Of a stretch of 35,214 bases of DNA, positions 7,365 through 16,156 are shown in pieces. The DNA is taken from assembly GCA_017962605.1 (NCBI GenBank), contig JAGCUY010000114.1:1-35214 (forward strand), in the 5' to 3' direction. This DNA comes from Kiritimatiellia bacterium. Its GTDB lineage: Bacteria; Verrucomicrobiota; Kiritimatiellia; RFP12; JAAYLN01. Below the pieces are notes generated by a model. The model had not been told where the DNA came from. It saw only the letters and a list, made by a program, of their open reading frames with translations, and searched no databases. The number at the start of each line of letters is the position of its first letter. Positions within the stretch are counted from its first letter, which is position 1. A program made the translations under genes and the position numbers.

Positions 7365-8666
7365 ATGAAGACAACACTAAGGAAACTCCGCACGGCCGCG
7401 TTGGCCGCAGCAGCAATGGCCCCGGTAGCATCTATCGCCGCAGGATTCGCGCTTGAGGAAGGCTCCGCGCGCGGCAACGTCAACGCCCCCGAACTGATGG
7501 CCAAAGGCGGAGAGCCGGCCTCCATCTATTTCAACGCCGCGAACATCACCGCCCTCCCGGGCACCCAGGCGCAGGCCGGCATTTCGCTCATCAAGCCCTG
7601 GGCCGACGTTTCCACCACCAGCCCCTACACCGGGCAGAAGGAAACCAGCTACGGCCACAGCAAGGTCTGGACAATCCCCAGCGCATACGTGACGCACCAG
7701 CTGAATGATGACTTCTGGTTCGGCTTCGGCCTCTTCACCCGCTACGGGCTTGGCGCCGAGTTCCCCGAAACCTGGGCCGGCCGCTATAGCAGCTACAAGG
7801 CGGAGATAATCTCCTTCGACGCGTCGCCGCAGATCGCATGGAAGGCCACTGACAGCCTCTCCCTCTCCGCCGGCTTCTCCCTGCGCTACTTCGACATCGA
7901 GCTGGCGCAGAAGATCGACGCCGCGGGCATGTACGGGCTGCGCAACTACAACGACCCCGCCTACTCGCCATACGACATCGACCAGGACCTGCACGGCGAC
8001 GACGTGCGCCCCTGCCTCGACCTCGGCCTCTCATGGAAAATCACCGACACCGTGACCTTCGGCGCCGCATACCACAGCCGCGCCCAGTTCAAAGTGCGCG
8101 GTGACGCCAAATGGGAAAAGCACCCCGCAGTGAACGCGATGGCCCCCGCCTACTTCGAGGACTGCTACTTCACGGCGCGCAATTGGAATCCCGACAAATA
8201 CATGGCCGGCTTCACATGGGACGCCACCGAGCGCCTGCACCTCTCCGCCGGCGCCACCTACACCACCTGGCACCTCTACGACACCCTCCTCATCAAACTC
8301 GACCACGACATGATCCCCGGCCGCGACAAACTCGTCAGCGAGAAGAACTGGCACGACGCATGGCGCCTCTCCGCCGGCGCCTCCTACGACCTCACCGAAG
8401 AGTGGGCCATCCGCGCCGGATACACCTGGGACCAGTCGCCCATCAACGGCGCGATGGCAGACTACCTCGTTCCCGGCGACAACCGCAGCATCTTCGCCAT
8501 CGGCGGCGGATGGACACGCGGCGCATGGACCATCGAGGCATCCTACTTCTACGAACTCGTGGAGGACTTCCACGTCGCCGGAAACCCGATGCACGGCACC
8601 TTCGACGGCAAGTACCAGAACGCCTCCGGGCACTGCCTGGCCCTCTCGGTCACGCGCCGCTTTTAA
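7365..8666 (+). CDS. OmpP1/FadL/TodX family outer-membrane transporter
   Basis: A 433-residue outer-membrane beta-barrel. A signal peptide (about 26 residues, ending ASIAA) precedes GFALEEGSARGNVNA and then SIYFNAANITALPG, the N-terminal hatch motifs of FadL proteins. The rest alternates aromatic beta strands and ends in VTRRF, with the terminal Phe that barrel proteins use for Bam-dependent insertion. FadL proteins let long-chain fatty acids or other hydrophobic compounds cross the outer membrane. The acyl-activating enzyme at 2571-4250 is a plausible downstream partner, but they are in different operons. The gene follows tRNA-Glu closely and has no strong promoter of its own. Real substrate unknown. 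Confidence 0.9.
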   Translation: MKTTLRKLRTAALAAAAMAPVASIAAGFALEEGSARGNVNAPELMAKGGEPASIYFNAANITALPGTQAQAGISLIKPWADVSTTSPYTGQKETSYGHSKVWTIPSAYVTHQLNDDFWFGFGLFTRYGLGAEFPETWAGRYSSYKAEIISFDASPQIAWKATDSLSLSAGFSLRYFDIELAQKIDAAGMYGLRNYNDPAYSPYDIDQDLHGDDVRPCLDLGLSWKITDTVTFGAAYHSRAQFKVRGDAKWEKHPAVNAMAPAYFEDCYFTARNWNPDKYMAGFTWDATERLHLSAGATYTTWHLYDTLLIKLDHDMIPGRDKLVSEKNWHDAWRLSAGASYDLTEEWAIRAGYTWDQSPINGAMADYLVPGDNRSIFAIGGGWTRGAWTIEASYFYELVEDFHVAGNPMHGTFDGKYQNASGHCLALSVTRRF

Positions 8667-8685
8667 TTTCGATTTTGCGCGGCGC

Positions 8686-8714
8686 TTGCCTTTTCCGCCG
8701 ACTTTCGGTATCAT
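8686..8714 (+). promoter_or_regulatory. Sigma-70 promoter for rpsP-trmD-rplS
   Basis: TTGCCT (8686-8691) and TATCAT (8709-8714) are separated by 17 bases. The predicted start is about 25 bases upstream of the rpsP ATG and leaves room for the GGAG at the rpsP ribosome-binding site. Confidence 0.75.
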
Positions 8715-8746
8715 AATAAACCCGTTTTCAATGGAGAAAAAAGACC

Positions 8747-9004
8747 ATGGTTACTATAAGACTACGTAAGGCCGGAAGCACCAACGCGCCCTCTTTCCGC
8801 GTTGTCGCGGCAGACTCGCGCTCACCGCGCGACGGGCGCTTCATCGAGATCCTCGGCTACTACGACCCGAAGAAGAAGGGTGAGAACTATGTCCTGAAGC
8901 AGGACCGCATCGACTACTGGCGCGGCCAGGGGGCGGTCGTTTCGGATTCCGTCGCGAGCATCCTGCGCCGCGCGGCAAGGGCTGGCGCGAAGGCCGAAGC
9001 CTAG
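8747..9004 (+). CDS. rpsP: 30S ribosomal protein S16
   Basis: The 85-residue protein has the S16 pattern MVTIRLRKAGSTNAPSFRVV, then DSRSPRDGRFIEILGYYDP and DRIDYWRGQGAVVSDSV. S16 binds 16S rRNA early in assembly of the small subunit. Length is normal for the family. A GGAG lies just upstream. It is the first gene of a three-gene ribosome and tRNA-maturation operon. The usual next gene, rimM, is missing. Confidence 0.98.
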   Translation: MVTIRLRKAGSTNAPSFRVVAADSRSPRDGRFIEILGYYDPKKKGENYVLKQDRIDYWRGQGAVVSDSVASILRRAARAGAKAEA

Positions 9005-9034
9005 CCGCGAGGCCGCCGCTCTCGAGGCGCGCCC

Positions 9035-9712
9035 ATGCGCATCGACGTCATCACGCTCTTCCCCGCGATGTTCGACGGCTTTGCCGGCGAAAGCATGATG
9101 AAGCGCGCTGTCGCGATGGGCGCGGCGCAAATCCGGACGATTGACCCAAGGGATTTCGCCCGCGACGCGCGCCGGACGGTCGATGACCGCCCCTACGGAG
9201 GAGGCCCCGGAATGCTCATGAAGCCGGAGCCGCTCACCGAGGCGATCGAGTCCGTCCTCTCGCCCGAGGCGCGCGTCATCCTCATGGCCCCCGCCGGAAG
9301 GCGCTTCGACCAGGCCGCCGCAAGGCGCCTAGCGAAGGAAAGCCACCTCGTGATTGTCTGCGGGCACTACGAGGGAATCGACGAAAGGGTCTGCGACGCG
9401 CTAATCGACGAGACGCTCTCGATAGGCGACTACGTGCTCACCAACGGCACGCTCCCTGCGGCAGTCGTCACGGACGCGGTGGTAAGGCTTCTTCCAGGCG
9501 TCCTGGGCGGAGGCGAGGAGGCGACGGCGAGCGAATCGTTCACGGAGAACCTGCTCGAATACCCCCAGTACACAAGGCCGCCGGTCTTCAGGGCCATGCG
9601 AGTTCCGAAAGTCCTGCAGGAAGGCGACCACGCGAAAGTCGCGGCTTGGAAGCGCGGGCAGTCAATCGCGAGGACGAAGAAGCGGAGGCCGGATTTGGCA
9701 ACAACAACTTAA
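9035..9712 (+). CDS. trmD: tRNA (guanine-37-N1)-methyltransferase
   Basis: A 225-residue SPOUT-class enzyme that methylates G37 next to the anticodon of tRNAs, which prevents +1 frameshifting. Diagnostic segments are MRIDVITLFPAMFDGF, PYGGGPGMLMKPEP, VIVCGHYEGIDERV and SIGDYVLTNGTLPAAVV; the last two shape the knotted S-adenosylmethionine site. The C-terminal helical domain carries TRPPVFRAMRVPKVLQEGDH. The protein is slightly shorter than the 255-residue E. coli form, mainly at the end. It starts 30 bases after rpsP and precedes rplS by 21 bases, the standard order apart from the absent rimM. Confidence 0.98.
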   Translation: MRIDVITLFPAMFDGFAGESMMKRAVAMGAAQIRTIDPRDFARDARRTVDDRPYGGGPGMLMKPEPLTEAIESVLSPEARVILMAPAGRRFDQAAARRLAKESHLVIVCGHYEGIDERVCDALIDETLSIGDYVLTNGTLPAAVVTDAVVRLLPGVLGGGEEATASESFTENLLEYPQYTRPPVFRAMRVPKVLQEGDHAKVAAWKRGQSIARTKKRRPDLATTT

Positions 9713-9733
9713 TTTAGGAACGGAGACAAGAAA

Positions 9734-10075
9734 ATGGCAAAGATAATCGACAAGATCAACGCGGAATCGCTCAAGGCCGACGTGCCGAACTTCAAGATCG
9801 GCGACGGCGTCAAGGTTTACGTGAAGATCAAGGAAGGCGACAAGGAACGCCTCCAGGCCTTCATCGGCACGGTCATCGCCCGCGACGGCGGCGGCAGCAC
9901 CGAGACCTTCACGGTCAGGCGCGTGGCCTTTGGCGTCGGCATTGAAAAGGTCTTCCCGGTGCACTCGAAGTATATCGACCGCATCGAGGTCGAGCGCAGC
10001 TCCCGCGTCCGCCGCGCAAAACTCTACTTCCTGCGCCAGCGCGCCGGCAAGAGCGCCCGCCTACGCGAAGTCTAG
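9734..10075 (+). CDS. rplS: 50S ribosomal protein L19
   Basis: The 113-residue product matches L19, which sits at the interface of the two ribosomal subunits. Visible blocks are VPNFKIGDGVKVYVKIKEG, RLQAFIGTVIARDGGG, TFTVRRVAFGVGIEKVFP and RRAKLYFLRQRAGKSARL. A GGAG upstream serves as ribosome-binding site. It is the last gene of the operon, followed by a clear terminator. Confidence 0.98.
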   Translation: MAKIIDKINAESLKADVPNFKIGDGVKVYVKIKEGDKERLQAFIGTVIARDGGGSTETFTVRRVAFGVGIEKVFPVHSKYIDRIEVERSSRVRRAKLYFLRQRAGKSARLREV

Positions 10076-10132
10076 CGCGCCGCCATGTGGACGCGCAGAC
10101 GTCTGATTTCCGGAAGGGCTTGCAAAAAGGCA

Positions 10133-10173
10133 CTGGGCGACGGGGAAATCCCGACGCCCAGGGGTTGTTTTTA
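10133..10173 (+). terminator. Rho-independent terminator after rplS
   Basis: An inverted repeat CTGGGCG...CGCCCAG, extended inside by further pairs around one A-A mismatch, is followed by GGGTTGTTTTT. It lies about 60 bases past the rplS stop and closes the rpsP-trmD-rplS operon. Confidence 0.9.
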
Positions 10174-10274
10174 AGTTTAGAGCATTCCCCGCGAAGTACT
10201 AAGTCTGCGGCATGTGCAAGAAGTGTGTGCTTTTTTTGGCAATAATCTAGAAACCAACAACAGGTAAAGGCAAA

Positions 10275-10889
10275 ATGATGAGAACACGGAAGACAAACCT
10301 GGCCGAAATGGCCCCCGCCGCCATGGTTGCGGCGATTGCAATACTTCTGGCCGGATGCGAGTCTTCCGATGACTCAAGCGGAGCCTATTGGTCAACGAAA
10401 AGCAACCAGACGCCTGCGCAGTCTTCCGCCACCACTACGGAGGAGGAGTCTGCCACCTCGGCGGCAGATGACGGACTCGGCGAGGAAGACCAAGTGCCTT
10501 TTGGATCGTTTTCATGGAACTTCGGCGGCTTTTCGGGCGGCCGGGCGATTAAGACCACTGCATCGATAACGGGGTTGAGCATCAATGCATCGGGCATGAC
10601 CTACCGCTGGAAGACCGGCGGATGCGAAACCCTAGGGGCTTCATCGCGGACAGATTTCACCCACACAGTGGCATGCCTTTTCGTACAGCGTTCCGATGGC
10701 AGATGGGTTGGCGGCAAGTTCGATGGCATCAGCACGAGTCGGACTTCGCGCAGTTTCGTGAATATTTTCGAAGGCTACAATGGCTGGTCGCTCTCAGGCG
10801 TACCCAACCCTTGCCCTTGCGCGTTCGTCATTGTTTCGACAGATGGCAAGAAGCGGACAAACGTCATTTCTGGCACATGGAAGAGATAG
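10275..10889 (+). CDS. Predicted lipoprotein of unknown function
   Basis: A 204-residue protein I do not recognise. It begins with a basic stretch and a hydrophobic helix ending in the lipobox LLAGC (Cys about residue 28), so it should be lipidated and anchored facing the periplasm. A Ser/Thr-rich linker of some 45 residues follows, then a compact domain (about residues 75-204) beginning FGSFSWNFGGFSGG. That domain has several Trp and Gly residues and four Cys, including one CPC pair. Two ATG codons are adjacent; the first is given. It stands alone between the rplS terminator and a convergent membrane-protein gene. Confidence 0.7.
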   Translation: MMRTRKTNLAEMAPAAMVAAIAILLAGCESSDDSSGAYWSTKSNQTPAQSSATTTEEESATSAADDGLGEEDQVPFGSFSWNFGGFSGGRAIKTTASITGLSINASGMTYRWKTGGCETLGASSRTDFTHTVACLFVQRSDGRWVGGKFDGISTSRTSRSFVNIFEGYNGWSLSGVPNPCPCAFVIVSTDGKKRTNVISGTWKR

Positions 10890-10941
10890 TGGTGTGTTTT
10901 TCCACCGCATACGTTTTCTAGTAATCCATAAGGCTGGCTGC

Positions 10942-10963
10942 GGTTGTCCCTAAAGGGCCAACC
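10942..10963. other. Hairpin between convergent genes
   Basis: GGTTG and CCC pair with GGG and CAACC around the loop TAAA, with one internal T-C mismatch. It lies between the lipoprotein stop and the stop of the convergent membrane-protein gene. No T tract follows on either strand, so it may be a weak bidirectional terminator or an mRNA-protecting stem. Confidence 0.4.
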
Positions 10964-10965
10964 CG

Positions 10966-12423
10966 TTAAGTTTGCGACGCCTTGGTGTTGCGGCGGCACA
11001 TTGCCACGTCCGGGATAAAAGTCAGCGCGCAGAGAAGGGAGATCATCAGCGCGAACGGGCGGCGCCACACTCCGGAGAAATCCGGCAACAGGACGTAGAA
11101 GCGCTGAAGTGGAACAGGTTTGAAGAACGGGTGGAAGTGCTCAAACCACCTGCGAGGGTGGATGGCGAGCCAAATCGACAAGGCTATGGTGAGCGGGCCT
11201 AGCGTCCATAGCAGGAATCGAATGCGACGCCCCCATCTGGAATCTTCCGGACCAATGCCGACAAAGACGAGTATGGCTGGAAGCAGCGCCCAGACACATG
11301 CGACCTGATACCTCCCTGCCGCGCAAGTCCCCCCTCGGAATGTCGGGAACATGGCCACAGACATGGCAATTCCCATGGAAAGCACCGCGCACGGCAAGGC
11401 CATTTGCTCCGTGCGCCAGCGCGACAGTAGCGGGATAAGGACAAGCAGGCCCGCCCAGGCGGCAGGGCACATGGGCACTACGCCGCAGGAATTGCCGAAA
11501 AGATACCGCACGAAGCCTCTTGGAAGAAGCGATGGCGTGATAGGGCTGTTGGCATCCGTGTTAGGAGGAAAGTAATTTCCCCAGCGCCAAATGTGATAGC
11601 CGAAGTAGGCCGAAGCCCCAAGCAGAATGACAACTACCTCGCCCCACTGGCGTCTGCAGATGGCGCGCGCCAGACATATTGCCGCCGCTACAAACGCCGC
11701 GCCAGCAATACGCGAAGAGCCGAAGAGCGCCAGGAAAAGACATGCGTGGCCAATGCAGCGCGGCACGGCGCCTTCCCTCCTAACAAGCAAAAGGAAAAGA
11801 GCCAGCAATACCCCCATTATGGTTTCGGGATAAATCTGGGCCGTGTAGAACATGACTGGGGCGCTGCCAAGTATGAACACGGTCGAGGCAGCCTGAAGGA
11901 CCGCCGCTCTGCGACCGCCCGGGGAAAGCATGACGAGTGTGGCTCCCGCGAGAGCGGCAAGCAGGCCCTGCACAAGAAGGACTTTCCACCTCGGTCGGTT
12001 CTGCGACAATGCGAATGGCGAGCAGAGAATCGGCTCCAATGGACCTCCATGAAGTATTTGCTGGTTACCCCACTGCTCGCGGCGATCAAAGCGGAATCTG
12101 ACGCCATAGCGCTCTCGGCAGTTGTCATATGTCCACTGCGTATTGCCAATGATCCACTTGTATTCATACCAGTAGTTCGTGTATGTCTTTGCGGCATGGA
12201 CAGAGGACACATCCTCGCCTTTGCCGGAAGCAATGGCCTGGGCGGTAAGCAAGTATGCGGGTTCATCGCCCGTTAGGCGCCAGCATGCACGTTCATGGTC
12301 GGCATTGAACGGGCAGAGACTCTCCCGCGCCAGAGAATAGATGGCAAAGAGAGTCAGGAATGTTGCGGTCGCCAGAATAAACCTCTGCTTCACGCATTCT
12401 TTTTTTTCGTTTGGGGACATCAT
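10966..12423 (-). CDS. Polytopic GT-C type membrane protein, putative glycosyltransferase
   Basis: A 485-residue integral membrane protein with about ten hydrophobic segments. After the first helix comes an acidic loop with TGDEPAYLLTAQAIASG, resembling the catalytic first-loop motif of GT39/ArnT/PMT-type enzymes, which use lipid-linked sugars outside the inner membrane. A periplasmic loop rich in Trp and Tyr follows. It is the last gene of a run of glycosyltransferases, 41 bases after the 866-residue GT-C gene, and likely belongs to the same polymer pathway. It lacks the large soluble C-terminal domain of its neighbour. Other GT-C or O-antigen ligase-like roles cannot be ruled out. Confidence 0.65.
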   Translation of the reverse strand: MMSPNEKKECVKQRFILATATFLTLFAIYSLARESLCPFNADHERACWRLTGDEPAYLLTAQAIASGKGEDVSSVHAAKTYTNYWYEYKWIIGNTQWTYDNCRERYGVRFRFDRREQWGNQQILHGGPLEPILCSPFALSQNRPRWKVLLVQGLLAALAGATLVMLSPGGRRAAVLQAASTVFILGSAPVMFYTAQIYPETIMGVLLALFLLLVRREGAVPRCIGHACLFLALFGSSRIAGAAFVAAAICLARAICRRQWGEVVVILLGASAYFGYHIWRWGNYFPPNTDANSPITPSLLPRGFVRYLFGNSCGVVPMCPAAWAGLLVLIPLLSRWRTEQMALPCAVLSMGIAMSVAMFPTFRGGTCAAGRYQVACVWALLPAILVFVGIGPEDSRWGRRIRFLLWTLGPLTIALSIWLAIHPRRWFEHFHPFFKPVPLQRFYVLLPDFSGVWRRPFALMISLLCALTFIPDVAMCRRNTKASQT

Positions 12424-12464
12424 TTCACTTTTGTAAAAAGGTGTTCTCCAACCGGTGTATTTTG

Positions 12465-15065
12465 TTATGGCGACTGCTTCCAGACGATGGAAAAATCACC
12501 CAGAGTCACTGCGGCGGCACCCTCGCCATTGGAAATGGCCACACCGCAAATACGGGGACACGCCGGCTTTTTGAATACTAGTTCCATTTCAACGTTTTCC
12601 CCAGGATGCAATTCCTCGCCTGAGAGGAAGCGCTGGCTGGCCGCCTTTGTAAAAGTGATGGACTTCAGTTCAGGGTCATCGTTCTCACGGCGGGGGACTT
12701 GGAAGGTGATGTGGTAGGTTCCAGGGTCAAATAGGACTGGAAATTCCGATTCCAGCCTGACGGGGACATTTGCAGCGCATGCATCCGTCTCGTTCGTCAG
12801 AGATTCCGGCCCGGGATATACGGTCAGATCGCCGAAGCGTATGCGGGCGAAGTCGGACAAGAAAGATTTTGGAAATGGCTTCACAGCCGTTCCGATAGCG
12901 GCATCGACATCCTGCGGGAGGCCGGCGGAGGAAAGGAGTTCTGCTGCCTTGTCTGGCGAACCGCCGCGGGCAAGGAGTTCGGCGGCGTAGGCAGGGTCGG
13001 CGGTGATTGTGGTGAGGCAGAGTGACGTCTGGTCGTCGCCGCGCATCCTTACGCGTGTGCGAACATAGATGTCGCCCCAGCCATCGAAAAGGCCAGGCTT
13101 GTAGAGGAACCAGTCGGCGCGACCGGGGTCGATGACCTTCTCCCTTGGTTCGAAACAGCATTCCCACTTTATTTTGGCGGGGACGAAACCTTCGGAATGG
13201 CGCGTGACGGCATAGAGAGGGCGCCCATCCCTTGGAGGGACGAAGCGAACGCCCTTGCGGGCGCCAACGGTGCGGATGGCCTCGATGGGGCCAAGCCAGT
13301 CACCTCCTTGGGCGACATCGTAGTGATCGGGTCCCATGCGATAGGCGGTGGCACGGGGCGCAAAAGGCGTGGGCAAGGCGAAGGTGGCGTTTTCAGGAAT
13401 TATGCCCCAGAGTTCCATGGGCAGCATGGAGAAGGTTGTCTGGTAGCCTGGAATGAATTTCCACTCGCGGAGGAGGACAGCTCTGGCGAGGAAGTTTGTC
13501 CAGCCACTCTGCCTGTAAGGCGTGCGTTCGCCTGTGACTGCATCGACAAAGCCACGACCGAGGAACAGGGTTTGGCGGACGAAGTATTCGTAATCCGGCA
13601 TCGCATTGGCTGTGAAGGAAGGCGACCAAAGACTTTCCGCTTCGCCAAAGACATCGGAAGTGCTGATACGGCCGTATCGGAGCGCAGGATAGGCGAAGCG
13701 GTTCGCAGCGAAGCGCGTGGCCGGATTCGAAGATTGTTCCAGCCAGTGGCGCATGGTGTTGCGCGAGTCCTCGGTGGTGAACATCCTTGCCGTGCGCAGG
13801 GCGTCGCCATAGGCCAGAGCGCAACAAACGGCGAGGCAAAGCGCAGGCAAGGCGTATCGGACGATGCGAAAGCGCGACAAATGCGCAAGGGCGCATAGTT
13901 CGCCTGCGGCAAGCGCCGCTGCGGTGTTGAGAATGATGGCAACGGGGAGAAATTCCTGGCTTCGAATCCATGGAGCCACGGAAAGGTCGAATGCGACGAA
14001 GAGGGCAAGCAGGGCCAACAGCCAAGGGCCGCATGGATTTTTGCGGGCGCGGGCGATAAGGAAAATGGCGGCAAAGGATGCGAGAATCAGGTGGATCGGC
14101 CCCATGGCGAGAAGGTGTCCGCAAAGAGCGTGGTACAATGACCAGAATAGGAGATGGCGCATGGTGCCCTCACCTGACAAATTACGGGTACTCACCTCCC
14201 TGTGGACATTGCCGTAGATCCTGAATATCCTTTCCCAGAAAAACGCGAAATCTTTGCGCAGAAGCGGCGTTAGCATGGCGTAGGCCCCAATGGCTGCAAG
14301 AATGCAAAGAATGGCGACAAGGGCGCACCGGCGGGTTACGCGGCGCCGATCAACAGACGTCGTGGCGCTTTTCCAGAGCTTTACGCAGAGGGCGAGGTAA
14401 ATGATGATGCAGAAAGGGACGAGCGGAGCGACCGTGTATTTGCAGGCGAAGGCGGCCGCGCATGAGGCGGCCCCGCCGACAATCCAATGGAAAGAGTTGC
14501 GGCGGACGGCGGAGAACAACGTCCAGAGCGCAAGCGCCAAGCCGGCGCAGAAGGAGATGTCGGTTTCGCAGTAGTGGGCATGCTCGACGACGAAGGGGGA
14601 GCAGGCTGCCAGCACAGAGGCACAAAGACCGCCAATGGCGCTGCCGGTGGCGACGCGGACAGCAAGGAAAAGGAAGAGGCCGCATAGGCCCGCGAGGACG
14701 GCATTAGTGCGGCGGCCCATGGCAATTGTCGGCCAATGAAACTTGGGGATAGGCGAGCGGATGACATCAAGGTCGCGATGCGTTCCCCCCTCTTGCACGA
14801 ACTGTTGTGAAAACCATTTGAATGGGGAGGTCACTTTCCGATAAATGTTGACCAGGACGAAGTAACCCTCGGGATAGACGCTACCAACGACTTTCGGGCA
14901 TCCGAATTCGGCAGTTTCCCGAAGGGCCTTAAGGATTGTCACTTCATCTGGATGCATCCTGGCCGACCAATCGATTCCGCTTATCGCAAAGAAAAATGGG
15001 ATGACGAATGCGGCGACTGACGTTGCCACGATACAATGGCGGCTTTTCTTCAATGATGTTTCCAT
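12465..15065 (-). CDS. Large GT39/ArnT-like membrane glycosyltransferase with C-terminal soluble domain
   Basis: The 866-residue protein starts with a membrane helix. A first loop then contains ARMHPDEVTILKAL, where the Asp-Glu pair matches the catalytic acidic motif of GT-C enzymes. About eleven more helices run to roughly residue 430. The rest is soluble and presumably periplasmic; its end looks like a beta-sandwich (for example DPGTYHITFQVP and GENVEMELVFKKP), possibly a glycan-binding part. A good AGGAG lies nine bases before the ATG. It follows a DUF2304/DPM1-like pair that could supply its polyprenyl-phosphate sugar donor. Specific donor and acceptor are unknown. Confidence 0.75.
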   Translation of the reverse strand: METSLKKSRHCIVATSVAAFVIPFFFAISGIDWSARMHPDEVTILKALRETAEFGCPKVVGSVYPEGYFVLVNIYRKVTSPFKWFSQQFVQEGGTHRDLDVIRSPIPKFHWPTIAMGRRTNAVLAGLCGLFLFLAVRVATGSAIGGLCASVLAACSPFVVEHAHYCETDISFCAGLALALWTLFSAVRRNSFHWIVGGAASCAAAFACKYTVAPLVPFCIIIYLALCVKLWKSATTSVDRRRVTRRCALVAILCILAAIGAYAMLTPLLRKDFAFFWERIFRIYGNVHREVSTRNLSGEGTMRHLLFWSLYHALCGHLLAMGPIHLILASFAAIFLIARARKNPCGPWLLALLALFVAFDLSVAPWIRSQEFLPVAIILNTAAALAAGELCALAHLSRFRIVRYALPALCLAVCCALAYGDALRTARMFTTEDSRNTMRHWLEQSSNPATRFAANRFAYPALRYGRISTSDVFGEAESLWSPSFTANAMPDYEYFVRQTLFLGRGFVDAVTGERTPYRQSGWTNFLARAVLLREWKFIPGYQTTFSMLPMELWGIIPENATFALPTPFAPRATAYRMGPDHYDVAQGGDWLGPIEAIRTVGARKGVRFVPPRDGRPLYAVTRHSEGFVPAKIKWECCFEPREKVIDPGRADWFLYKPGLFDGWGDIYVRTRVRMRGDDQTSLCLTTITADPAYAAELLARGGSPDKAAELLSSAGLPQDVDAAIGTAVKPFPKSFLSDFARIRFGDLTVYPGPESLTNETDACAANVPVRLESEFPVLFDPGTYHITFQVPRRENDDPELKSITFTKAASQRFLSGEELHPGENVEMELVFKKPACPRICGVAISNGEGAAAVTLGDFSIVWKQSP

Positions 15066-15077
15066 TGCTCTTGTCTC

Positions 15078-15446
15078 CTATCTCAACTGAAGCTTGTTTT
15101 CCTGAACATCGTTGGACATTTCATGCCTCATGGCGGTTTCCTGCGCCAGTCGCTGAACTTGGGCCTGAAGCCTCGAAGTGCGGCGGGACAAGGAGAACAG
15201 AATGCCCGTTGAGAACAGGAACCCGAAGAAGAAGAGCATGTTCATGGGCGAGGCGATGCCAAGAAATGCGGCCATGCGGGCGAGTGTGCGCGGCGCAAGT
15301 GCCAAGGCCGCTACAGATCCGAAGACAAACGTCCACGCTATGCCAAGCTTGTAATCCATCTTGCCCTGCGCGAGAAGGCGGAATATTGACGCCACGCAAA
15401 AGCACATGACAACGACTATGAGGACTTGAATGCGAGTGGATATCAT
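15078..15446 (-). CDS. DUF2304 small membrane protein
   Basis: A 122-residue protein with three membrane helices and a C-terminal coiled-coil-like stretch (RRTSRLQAQVQRLAQE). This pattern and the SPMNMLFFFGFLF segment fit DUF2304 proteins, which often sit next to DPM1-like glycosyltransferases. Its ATG overlaps the stop of the upstream DPM1-like gene as ATGA, so the two are translationally coupled. It may be a membrane partner that anchors or regulates that enzyme; this is inferred from context. Confidence 0.8.
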   Translation of the reverse strand: MISTRIQVLIVVVMCFCVASIFRLLAQGKMDYKLGIAWTFVFGSVAALALAPRTLARMAAFLGIASPMNMLFFFGFLFSTGILFSLSRRTSRLQAQVQRLAQETAMRHEMSNDVQENKLQLR

Positions 15447-16156
15447 TTGTCCAATCCCTTCTTTTTCCAGTTGTAGAAACGCGCCATTGCCATTGCGGCG
15501 CTCACCTTGACCATGTAGTATAAGCTTTTCCGCATCGAAATGGATGATTGCCCGGCGGAGCGGCTTCTCATTTCAACGGACATCTCAACGATTTTCGCCC
15601 CTAGTGAAAGGGCGCGGACGACGCTTTCCGGTTCGGGATAGTCGTTTGGATATTCCTCGGCAAAGGCGCGGATTAGGCGTCTGGAGGCCATGCGCAGTCC
15701 GGAAGTGGTGTCGGTGAGGGTTGTCCCCGTGAGAACCTTTACCCAAAAGGAGAGGAAACAGATACCTACGCGGCGCAACGGCACCGACTGAAAACCCTTT
15801 TTCTCGATGAAGCGGGAACCGACCACCATGTCGGCATCTTCGACACGGAGACACTCCAGCATTGCGGGGAGCGCCGATGCGGGGTGCTGGCCGTCTCCGT
15901 CGAGCTGCGTGGCTGTGTCATATCCGTGCCTAAGGGCGTAGATGTAGCCCGTCTGGACGGCTCCGCCGATGCCAAGGTTTACCGGCAAGTCCAGGACCGT
16001 TGCGCCGAGGCGGCGGCACACATTGGAGGTGCTATCAGTCGAGCCGTCGTTGACGACAACGAAGTCGAAACCAGGGGCATCGCGCCTGAGTTCGGCTATA
16101 ACACCCTCGATGCTTTCCGCCTCGTTCCAGGCGGGTATTATGACGAGGTTTTTCAT
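15443..16156 (-). CDS. GT2 polyprenyl-phosphate mannose/glucose synthase (DPM1-like)
   Basis: A 237-residue cytoplasmic GT-A enzyme starting MKNLVIIPAWNEAESI, with VVNDGSTDST, the acidic motif QLDGDGQHP, and the TTLTDTTSGLRMASR region typical of dolichyl/undecaprenyl-phosphate mannose synthases. It should make a lipid-linked sugar for the GT-C enzymes encoded downstream. The frame stays open far upstream, but the start at 16156 is chosen because homology starts there and ATGA overlaps the stop of the preceding gene. It lacks the C-terminal membrane helices of the GT2 at 271-1287, which fits its pairing with the DUF2304 protein. Confidence 0.9.
   Translation of the reverse strand: MKNLVIIPAWNEAESIEGVIAELRRDAPGFDFVVVNDGSTDSTSNVCRRLGATVLDLPVNLGIGGAVQTGYIYALRHGYDTATQLDGDGQHPASALPAMLECLRVEDADMVVGSRFIEKKGFQSVPLRRVGICFLSFWVKVLTGTTLTDTTSGLRMASRRLIRAFAEEYPNDYPEPESVVRALSLGAKIVEMSVEMRSRSAGQSSISMRKSLYYMVKVSAAMAMARFYNWKKKGLDK

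Noticed and set aside
11593..12276. Plus-strand frame opposite the 485-residue membrane protein
   Set aside because: No start signal or recognisable domain; the minus strand encodes regular membrane helices.
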